Positions 52,853-63,795 of a DNA stretch of 64,000 nucleotides are shown piece by piece (position 1 is the stretch's first letter; each line of letters opens with the position of its first letter). The translations under genes and the position numbers were made by a program. The notes below the pieces were generated by a model that made no database searches, had not been told where the DNA came from, and saw nothing but the letters and a program-made list of their open reading frames with translations. Source of the stretch: Chamaea fasciata (lineage: Eukaryota > Chordata > Aves > Passeriformes > Sylviidae). The stretch lies in contig JARCOQ010000010.1 in assembly GCA_029207755.1 (NCBI GenBank), positions 930,001 through 994,000 of the forward strand, in the 5' to 3' direction.

Positions 52853-55436
52853 AGCCATTCCTCCCACCTTGTATTGATAGTGGTCTTGCCAGACCCGGAG
52901 GCATGGATCCCACTCTGGATGGCCAGTGGTCTGGATGGGCACCAAACCATGGATCCCCTATCAATGGACACTGGTCTAGATGGACACCAGAGCCATGGAT
53001 TCCAGCTGGACACTGGTGTGGATGGACACCAGAGCAATGGATGCCACTGTGGATGGATACTGGTTTGGATGGACATAAGCGCCACGGATCCCAATCTAGA
53101 TGGACGCTGCTGTGAATAGACACCATTGCCATGAATCCCACTGTGGATGGACACTGGTATGGATAGACATCAGAGTTTTGGATCCCAGCTTGACTGTGTT
53201 CTGGATGGAGAGCAGAGTCTTGGATTGGACTCTAGATGGATACTGCTCCAGATGGACACCAGAGCCATGGATCCCCCTGTAGATGGATCCCCGTCTGGAT
53301 AGACTCCAGAGCCATGGATCCGTCTCTGGATGGATGCTGGTCTGGATGGACACCCGAGCCATGGATCCAAATTGGAGCCTGGTCTGGATGGATACAAAGG
53401 CCATGGATTCCACTCTTGATGGACACTTGTGGAGATAGCAACCAGAGGCATGGATTCGACTCGACATGGACACTGGTCCTGAAGGACAGTGGTCTAGATG
53501 GTGACCAGAGCCATTCCTCCCACCTTGTATTGACTCTTGCCAGACCCCGAGGCATGGATCCCACTCTGGATGGCAAGTGGTCTGGATGGGCACCAAACCA
53601 TGGATCCCCTATCAATGGACACTGGTCTAGATGGACGCCAGAGCCATGGATTCCAGCTGGACACTGGTGTGGATGGACACCAGAGCCATGGATGCCACTG
53701 TGGATGGACACTGGTTTGGATGGACATAAGCGCCACGGATCCCAATCTGGATGGACACTGCTGTGAATAGACACCAGAGCCATGGATCCCACAGTGGATT
53801 GACAGTGGTCAGGATGGACACCAGAGCCATGGATGCCACTGTGGATGGACACAGGTAGAGATGCACACCAGAGTAATGGTGTCCGCTCTGGATGGACCCT
53901 GGTCAGGATAGACAGCAGAACCCTGGCTTCCACTCTGGATGGACGCTTGCCTGAATAGACAAAAGAGCTATGGATCCCAGCTTGACACTGGTCTGGATGG
54001 ACACCAGAGCCATGGATCCCACAATGAATGCGCACTACTCGTGATGGACACAAGAGCCATGCATCCCTCTGTGGATGGAGCCTGGTTTGAATGGACAGCA
54101 CAGCCACGCATCCAGATGGACACCAGAGCCGTGGATCCCAACTGGACAGTGGTCTGGATGGACACCAGAGCCATGGATCCCACTCTGGATGGACCCTGGT
54201 ACAGATGGACAGCATAGCCATGGATGCATAATGGACACTGCTCCAGATGGATAATGATCTGGATGGACGCCAATGCCATGGATCCCACTCTGGATGCACG
54301 CTGTTCTTGATGGACACAGGCGTCATGCATGGGTCTGTAGATGGAGCCTGGTATGAATGGACAGCACAGCCACGTATCCAGATGGATACTTGTCCAGATG
54401 GACAGCAGAGCCGTGGATCTCAAGTGGACAGTGGTCTGGATGGAATCCAAAGCGATGGATCCCACTGTGGATGGACACTGGTATGGATAGACCTCCGAGC
54501 CTTGGATCCGAGCTTTGCTCTGTTCTGGATAGACTCCAGAGCCATGGATCCGTCTCTGGATGGACGCTGGTCTGGATGGACACCCGAGCCATGGATCCAA
54601 ATTGGAGCCTGGTCTGGATGGATACAAGGGCCATGGATTCCACTCTTGATGGACACTTGTGGAGATAGCAACCAGAGGCATGGATTCGACTCGACATGGA
54701 CACTGGTCCTGAAGGACAGTGGTCTAGATGGTGACCAGAGCCATTCCTCCCACCTTGTATTGACTCTTGCCAGACCCCGAGGCATGGATCCCACTCTGGA
54801 TGGCCAGTGGTCTGGATGGGCACCAGACCATGGCTCCCCTATCAATGGACACTGGTCTAGATGGACACCAGAGCCATGGATTCCAGCTGGACACTGGTGT
54901 GGATGGACACCAGAGCAATGGATGCCACTGGGGATGGATACTGGTTTGGATGGACATAAGAGCCACGGATCCCAATCTAGATGGACGCTGCTGTGAATAG
55001 ACACCAGAGCCATGGATCCCACTGTGGATGGACACTGGTATGGATAGACATCAGAGCCTTGGATCCCAGCTTGACTGAGTTCTGGATGGAGAGCAGAGTC
55101 TTGGATTGGACTCTGGATGGATACTGCTCCAGATGGACAGCAGAGTCTTGGATTGGACTCTGGATGGATACTGCTCCAGATGGACACCAGACCCATGGAT
55201 CCCACTGTTGGTGGATACTGGTCTGGATGGACTCCAGAGCCATGGATCCGTCCCTGGATGGACACAGTTCTGGATGGACACCAGAGCCATAGATCCAAAT
55301 TGGAGCCTGTTCTGGATGGATGCAAGGGCCATGGATTCCACTCTGGATGGATACTGCTCCAGTTAGCAACCAGAGTCATGGATCCGAATCCAGATGGAGA
55401 CTGGTCCAGATGGACACTGGTCCAGATGGTGACCAG
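52853..55436. repeat. 2584 bp super-unit (656+1230+698)
   Basis: Blocks 52853-53508, 53509-54738 and 54739-55436; copy of 30568-33151 including GATGGCAAGTGG and CACTGGGGATGG. Confidence 0.9.
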
Positions 55437-57973
55437 AGCCATTCCTCCCACCTTGTATTGATAGTGGTCTTGCCAGACCCCAAGGCATGGATCCCACTCT
55501 GGATGGCCATTGGTCTGGATGGGCACCAAACCATGGATCCCCTATCAATGGACACTGGTCTAGATGGACACCAGAGCCAGGGATTCCAGCTGGACACTGG
55601 TGTGGATGGACACCAGAGCAATGGATGCCACTGTGGATGGATACTTGTTTGGATGGACATAAGCGCCACGGATCCCAATCTAGATGGACGCTGCTGTGAA
55701 TAGACACCATTGCCATGAATCCCACTGTGGATGGACACTGGTATGGATAGACATCAGAGTTTTGGATCCCAGCTTGACTGTGTTCTGGATGGAGAGCAGA
55801 GTCTTGGATTGGACTCTAGATGGATACTGCTCCAGATGGACACCAGAGCCATGGATCCCACTGTAGATGGATCCCCGTCTGGATAGACTCCAGAGCCATG
55901 GATCCGTCTCTGGATGGATGCTGGTCTGGATGGACACCCGAGCCATGGATCCAAATTGGAGCCTGGTCTGGATGGATACAAAGGCCATGGATTCCACTCT
56001 TGATGGACACTTGTGGAGATAGCAACCAGAGGCATGGATTCGACTCGACATGGACACTGGTCCTGAAGGACAGTGGTCTAGATGGTGACCAGAGCCATTC
56101 CTCCCACCTTGTATTGACTCTTGCCAGACCCCGAGGCATGGATCCCACTCTGGATGGCAAGTGGTCTGGATGGGCACCAAACCATGGATCCCCTATCAAT
56201 GGACACTGGTCTAGATGGACGCCAGAGCCATGGATTCCAGCTGGACACTGGTGTGGATGGACACCAGAGGCATGGATGCCACTGTGGATAGACACTGGTT
56301 TGGATGGACATAAGAGCCACGGATCCCAATCTGGATGGACACTGCTGTGAATAGACCCCAGAGCCATGGATCCCACAGTGGATTGACAGTGGTCAGGATG
56401 GACACCAGAGCCATGGATGCCACTGTGTATGGACACAGGTAGAGATGCACACCAGAGTAATGGTGTCCGCTCTGGATGGACCCTGGTCAGGATAGACAGC
56501 AGAACCCTGGCTTCCACTCTGGATGGACGCTTGCCTGAATAGACAAAAGAGCTATGGATCCCAGCTTGACACTGGTCTGGAAGGACACCAGAGCCATGGA
56601 TCCCACAATGAATGCGCACTACTCATGATGGACACAAGAGTCATGCATCCCTCTGTGGATGGAGCCTGGTTTGAATGGACAGCACAGCCACGCATCCAGA
56701 TGGACACCAGAGCCGTGGATCCCAACTGGACAGTGGTCTGGATGGACACCAGAGCCATGGATCCCACTCTGGATGGACCCTGGTACAGATGGACAGCATA
56801 GCCATGGATGCATAATGGACACTGCTCCAGATGGATAATGATCTGGATGGACGCCAATGCCATGGATCCCACTCTGGATGCACGCTGTTCTTGATGGACA
56901 CAGGCGTCATGCATGGGTCTGTAGATGGAGCCTGGTATGAATGGACAGCACAGCCACGTATCCAGATGGATACTTGTCCAGATGGACAGCAGAGCCGTGG
57001 ATCTCAAGTGGACAGTGGTCTGGATGGAATCCAAAGCGATGGATCCCACTGTGGATGGACACTGGTATGGATAGACCTCCGAGCCTTGGATCCGAGCTTT
57101 GCTCTGTTCTGGATAGACTCCAGAGCCATGGATCCGTCTCTGGATGGACGCTGGTCTGGATGGACACCCGAGCCATGGATCCAAATTGGAGCCTGGTCTG
57201 GATGGATACAAGGCCCATGGATTCCACTCTTGATGGACACTTGTGGAGATAGCAACCAGAGGCATGGATTCGACTCGACATGGACACTGGTCCTGAAGGA
57301 CAGTGGTCTAGATGGTGACCAGAGCCATTCCTCCCACCTTGTATTGACTCTTGCCAGATCCCGAGGCATGGATCCCACTCTGGATGGCCAGTGGTCTGGA
57401 TGGGCACCAGACCATGGCTCCCCTATCAATGGACACTGGTCTAGATGGACACCAAAGCCATGGATTCCAGCTGGACACTGGTGTGGATGGACACCAGAGC
57501 CATGGATGCCTCTGTGGATGGACACTGGTTTGGATGAACATAAGAGCCACGGATCCCAATCTGGATGGACGCTGCTGTGAAAAGACACCAGAGCCATGGA
57601 TCCCACTGTGGATGGACACTGGTATGGATAGACATCAGAGCCTTGGATCCCAGCTTGACTGAGTTCTGGATGGAGAGCAGAGTCTTGGATTGGACTCTGG
57701 ATGGATACTGCTCCAGATGGACACCAGACCCATGGATCCCACTGTTGGTGGATACTGGTCTGGATGGACTCCAGAGCCATGGATCCGTCCCTGGATGGAC
57801 ACAGTTCTGGATGGACACCAGAGCCATAGATCCAAAATGGAGCCTGTTCTGGATGGATGCAAGGGCCATGGATTCCACTCTGGATGGATACTGCTCCAGT
57901 TAGCAACCAGAGTCATGGATCCGAATCCAGATGGAAACTGGTCCAGATGGACACTGGTCCAGATGGTGACCAG
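55437..57973. repeat. 2537 bp super-unit (656+1230+651)
   Basis: Blocks 55437-56092, 56093-57322 and 57323-57973. It differs from 33152-35688 by ACAAGGCCCATGG near 57212 (ACAAGGGCCATGG upstream) and GATGGAAACTGG near 57935 (GATGGAGACTGG upstream). Confidence 0.9.
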
Positions 57974-60556
57974 AGCCATTCCCCCCACCTTGTATTGATA
58001 GTGGTCTTGCCAGACCCGGAGGCATGGATCCCACTCCGGATGGCCATTGGTCTGGATGGGCACCAAACCATGGATCCCCTATCAATGGACACTGGTCTAG
58101 ATGGACACCAGAGCCATGGATTCCAGCTGGACACTGGTGTGGATGGACACCAGAGCAATGAATGCCACTGTGGATGGATACTGGTTTGGATGGACATAAG
58201 CGCCACGGATCCCAATCTAGATGGACGCAGCTGTGAATAGACACCATTGCCATGAATCCCACTGTGGATGGACACTGGTATGGATAGACATCAGAGTTTT
58301 GGATCCCAGCTTGACTGTGTTCTGGATGGAGAGCAGAGTCTTGGATTGGACTCTAGATGGATACTGCTCCAGATGGACACCAGAGCCATGGATCCCCCTG
58401 TAGATGGATCCCCGTCTGGATAGACTCCAGAGCCATGGATCCGTCTCTGGATGGATGCTGGTCTGGATGGACACCCGAGCCATGGATCCAAATTGGAGCC
58501 TGGTCTGGATGGATACAAAGGCCATGGATTCCACTCTTGATGGACACTTGTGGAGATAGCAACCAGAGGCATGGATTCGACTCGACATGGACACTGGTCC
58601 TGAAGGACAGTGGTCTAGATGGTGACCAGAGCCATTCCTCCCACCTTGTATTGACTCTTGCCAGACCCCGAGGCATGGATCCCACTCTGGATGGCCAGTG
58701 GTCTGGATGGGCACGAAACCATGGATCCCCTATCAATGGACACTGGTCTAGATGGACACCAGAGCCATGGATTCCAGCTGGACACTGGTGTGGATGGACA
58801 CCAGAGCCATGGATGCCACTGTGGATGGACACTGGTTTGGATGGACATAAGAGCCACGGATCCCAATCTGGATGGACGCTGCTGTGAATAGACACCAGAG
58901 CCATGGATCCCACAGTGGATTGACAGTGGTCAGGATGGACACCAGAGCCATGGATGCCACTGTGGATGGACACAGGTAGAGATGCACACCAGAGTAATTG
59001 TGTCCGCTCTGGATGGACCCTGGTCAGGATAGACAGCAGAACCCTGGCTTCCACTCAGGATGGACGCTTGCCTGAATAGACAAAAGAGCTATGGATCCCA
59101 GCTTGACACTGGTCTTGATGGACACCAGAGCCATGGATCCCACTCTGAATGCACACTACTCGTGATGGACACAAGAGCCATGCATCCCTCTGTGGATGGA
59201 GCCTGGTTTGAAGGCACAGCACAGCCACGCATCCAGATGGACACCAGAGCCGTGGATCCCAACTGGACAGTGGTCTGGATGGACACCAGAGCCATGGATC
59301 CCACTCTGGATGGACCCTGGTACAGATGGACAGCATAGCCATGTATGCAAAATGGACACTGCTCCAGATGCATAATGATCTGGATGGACGCCAATGCCAT
59401 GGATCCCACTCTGGATGCATGCTGTTCTTGATGGACACAGGAGTCATGCATGGGTCTGTAGATGGAGCCTGGTATGAATGGACAGCACAGCCACGTATCC
59501 AGATGGATACTTGTCCAGATGGACAGCAGAGCCGTGGATCTCAAGTGGACAGTGGTCTGGATGGAATCCAAAGCGATGGATCCCACTGTGGATGGACACT
59601 GGTATGGATAGACCTCCGAGCCTTGGATCCGAGCTTTGCTCTGTTCTGGATAGACTCCAGAGCCATGGATCCGTCTCTGGATGGACGTTGGTCTGGATGG
59701 ACACCCGAGCCATGGATCCAAATTGGAGCCTGGTCTGGATGGATACAAGGGCCATGGATTCCACTCTTGATGGACACTTGTGGAGATAGCAAGCAGAGGC
59801 ATGGATCCGACTCGAGATGGACACTGGTCCTGAAGGACAGTGGTCTAGATGGTAAACTGAGCCATTCCTCCCACCTTGTATTGACTCTTGCCAGACCCCG
59901 AGGCATGGATCCCACTCTGGATGGCCAGTGGTCTGGATGGGCACCAGACCATGGCTCCCCTATCAATGGACACTGGTCTAGATGGACGCCAGAGCCATGG
60001 ATTCCAGCTGGACACTGGTGTGGATGGACACCAGAGCAATGGATGCCACTGTGGATGGATACTGGTTTGGATGGACATAAGAGCCACGGATCCCAATCTA
60101 GATGGACGCTGCTGTGATAGACACCATTGCCATGAATCCCACTGTGGATGGACACTGGTATGGATAGACATCAGAGCCTTGGATCCCAGCTTGGCTGAGT
60201 TCTGGATGGAGAGCAGAGTCTTGGATTGGACTCTGGATGGATACTGCTCCAGATGGACAGCAGAGTCTTGGATTGGACTCTGGATGGATACTGCTCCAGA
60301 TGGACACCAGACTCATGGATCCCACTGTTGGTGGATACTGGTCTGGATGGACTCCAGAGCCATGGATCCGTCCCTGGATGGACACAGTTCTGGATGGACA
60401 CCAGAGCCATAGATCCAAATTGGAGCCTGTTCTGGATGGATGCAAGGGCCATGGATTCCACTCTAGATGGATACTGCTCCAGTTAGCAACCAGAGTTATG
60501 GATCCGAATCCAGATGGAGACTGGTCCAGATGGACACTGGTCCAGATGGTGACCAG
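57974..60556. repeat. 2583 bp super-unit (656+1230+697)
   Basis: Blocks 57974-58629, 58630-59859 and 59860-60556; carries the distinctive 1230 variants of 36345-37574 (GTATGCAAAATGG, GATGGTAAACTGAG). Confidence 0.9.
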
Positions 60557-63139
60557 AGCCATTCCTCCCACCTTGTATTGATAGTGGTCTTGCCAGACCC
60601 GGAGGCATGGATCCCACTCTGGATGGCCAGTGGTCTGGATGGGCACCAAACCATGGATCCCCTATCAATGGACACTGGTCTAGATGGACACCAGAGCCAT
60701 GGATTCCAGCTGGACACTGGTGTGGATGGACACCAGAGCAATGGATGCCACTGTGGATGGATACTGGTTTGGATGGACATAAGCGCCACGGATCCCAATC
60801 TAGATGGACGCTGCTGTGAATAGACACCATTGCCATGAATCCCACTGTGGATGGACACTGGTATGGATAGACATCAGAGTTTTGGATCCCAGCTTGACTG
60901 TGTTCTGGATGGAGAGCAGAGTCTTGGATTGGACTCTAGATGGATACTGCTCCAGATGGACACCAGAGCCATGGATCCCACTGTAGATGGATCCCCGTCT
61001 GGATAAACTCCAGAGCCATGGATCCGTCTCTGGATGGATGCTGGTCTGGATGGACAACCGAGCCATGGATCCAAATTGGAGCCTGGTCTGGATGGATACA
61101 AGGGCCATGGATTCCACACTTGATGGACACTTGTGGAGATAGCAACCAGAGGCATGGATTCGACTCGACATGGACACTGGTCCTGAAGGACAGTGGTCTA
61201 GATGGTGACCAGAGCCATTCCTCCCACCTTGTATTGACTCTTGCCAGACCCCGAGGCATGGATCCCACTCTGGATGGCCAGTGGTCTGGATGGGCACCAG
61301 ACCATGGATCCCCTATGAATGGACACTGGTCTAGATGGACGCCAGAGCCATGGATTCCAGCTGGACACTGGTGTGGATGGACACCAGAGCAATGGATGCC
61401 AGTGTGGATGGATACTGATCTGGATGGACATAAGAGCCACAGATCCCAATCTAGATGGTTGCTGCTGTGAATAGACACCAGAGCCATGGATCCCACAGTG
61501 GATTGACAGTGGTCAGGATGGACACCAGAGCAATGGATGCCACTGTGGATGGACGCAGGTAGAGATGCACACCAGAGTAATAGTGTCCGCTCTGGATGGA
61601 CACTGGTCTGGATAGACAGCAGAACCCTGGCTTCCACTCTGGATGGACGCTTGCCTGAATAGACAAAAGAGCTATGGATCCCAGCTTGACACTGGTCTGG
61701 ATGGACACCAGAGCCATGGATCCCACAATGAATGCACACTACTCGTGATGGACACAAGAGTCATGCATCCCTCTGTGGATGGAGCCTGGTTTGAATGGAC
61801 AGCACAGCCACGCATCCAGATGGACACCAGAGCCGTGGATCCCAACTGGACAGTGGTCTGGATGGACACCAGAGCCATGGATCCCACTCTGGATGGACCC
61901 TGGTACAGATGGACAGCATAGCCATGGATGCATAATGGACACTGCTCCAGATGGATAATGATCTGGATGGACGCCAATGCCATGGATCCCACTCTGGATG
62001 CACGCTGTTCTTGATGGACACAGGCGTCATGCATGGGTCTGTAGATGGAGCCTGGTATGAATGGACAGCACAGCCACGTATCCAGATGGATACTTGTCCA
62101 GATGGACAGCAGAGCCGTGGATCTCAAGTGGACAGTGGTCTGGATGGAATCCAAAGCGATGGATCCCACTGTGGATGGACACTGGTATGGATAGACCTCC
62201 GAGCCTTGGATCCGAGCTTTGCTCTGTTCTGGATAGACTCCAGAGCCATGGATCCGTCTCTGGATGGACGCTGGTCTGGATGGACACCCGAGCCATGGAT
62301 CCAAATTAAAGCCTGGTCTGGATGGATACAAGGCCCATGGATTCCACTCTTGATGGACACTTGTGGAGATAGCAACCAGAGGCATGGATTCGACTCGACA
62401 TGGACACTGGTCCTGAAGGACAGTGGTCTAGATGGTGACCAGAGCCATTCCTCCCACCTTGTATTGACTCTTGCCAGACCCCGAGGCATGGATCCCACTC
62501 TGGATGGCCAGTGGTCTGGATGGGCACCAGACCATGGCTCCCCTATCAATGGACACTGGTCTAGATGGACACCAGAGCCATGGATTCCAGCTGGACATTG
62601 GTGTGGATGGACACCAGAGCAATGGATGCCACTGTGGATGGATACTGGTTTGGATGGACATAAGAGCCACGGATCCCAATCTAGATGGACGCTGCTGTGA
62701 TAGACACCATTGCCATGAATCCCACTGTGGATGGACACTGGTATGGATAGACATCAGAGCCTTGGATCCCAGCTTGGCTGAGTTCTGGATGGAGAGCAGA
62801 GTCTTGGATTGGACTCTGGATGGATACTGCTCCAGATGGACAGCAGAGTCTTGGATTGGACTCTGGATGGATACTGCTCCAGATGGACACCAGACTCATG
62901 GATCCCACTGTTGGTGGATACTGGTCTGGATGGACTCCAGAGCCATGGATCCGTCCCTGGATGGACACAGTTCTGGATGGACACCAGAGCCATAGATCCA
63001 AATTGGAGCCTGTTCTGGATGGATGCAAGGGCCATGGATTCCACTCTGGATGGATACTGCTCCAGTTAGCAACCAGAGTCATGGATCCGAATCCAGATGG
63101 AGACTGGTCCAGATGGACACTGGTCCAGATGGTGACCAG
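60557..63139. repeat. 2583 bp super-unit, divergent fourth copy
   Basis: Blocks 60557-61212, 61213-62442 and 62443-63139. The 1230 block has many private bases: a cluster at 61401-61459 (GCCAGTGTGG, ACTGATCTGG, CCACAGATCC, GATGGTTGCTG), AGTAATAGTGTCC near 61581 and AAATTAAAGCCTGG near 62307. The 697 block has GGACATTGGTG near 62597. Confidence 0.9.
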
Positions 63140-63795
63140 AGCCATTCCTCCCACCTTGTATTGATAGTGGTCTTGCCAGACCCGGAGGCATGGATCCCAC
63201 TCTGGATGGCCATTGGTCTGGATGGGCACCAAACCATGGATCCCCTATCAATGGACACTGGTCTAGATGGATACCAGAGCCAGGGATTCCAGCTGGACAC
63301 TGGTGTGTATGGACACCAGAGCAATGGATGCCACTGTGGATGGATACTGGTTTGGATGGACATAAGCGCCACGGATCCCAATCTAGATGGACGCTGCTGT
63401 GAATAGACACCATTGCCATGAATCCCACTGTGGATGGACACTGGTATGGATAGACATCAGAGTTTTGGATCCCAGCTTGACTGTGTTCTGGATGGAGAGC
63501 AGAGTCTTGGATTGGACTCTAGATGGATACTGCTCCAGATGGACACCAGAGCCATGGATCCCCCTGTAGATGGATCCCCGTCTGGATAGACTCCAGAGCC
63601 ATGGATCCGTCTCTGGATGGATGCTGGTCTGGATGGACACCCGAGCCATGGATCCAAATTGGAGCCTGGTCTGGATGGATACAAAGGCCATGGATTCCAC
63701 TCTTGATGGACACTTGTGGAGATAGCAACCAGAGGCATGGATTCGACTCGACATGGACACTGGTCCTGAAGGACAGTGGTCTAGATGGTGACCAG
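63140..63795. repeat. 656 bp HOR block
   Basis: L start, S tail, with GGATACCAGAGCCAGGG and GTGTGTATGGAC private variants near 63270-63310. Confidence 0.88.

Larger units (their letters stand above)
46307..61260. repeat. Large duplicate C2, partner of 24022-38975
   Basis: Second copy of the 14.95 kb segment. Its left limit coincides with the chimeric monomer of the 9.64 kb duplication, as expected if that junction formed in or before the other copy. Confidence 0.9.

Noticed and set aside
24022..61260. Assembly error as the explanation for the near-identical large segments
   Set aside because: It cannot be excluded without reads, but the copies differ at specific bases, have different neighbours and nest within one another, which fits real unequal exchange better than a simple assembly loop.
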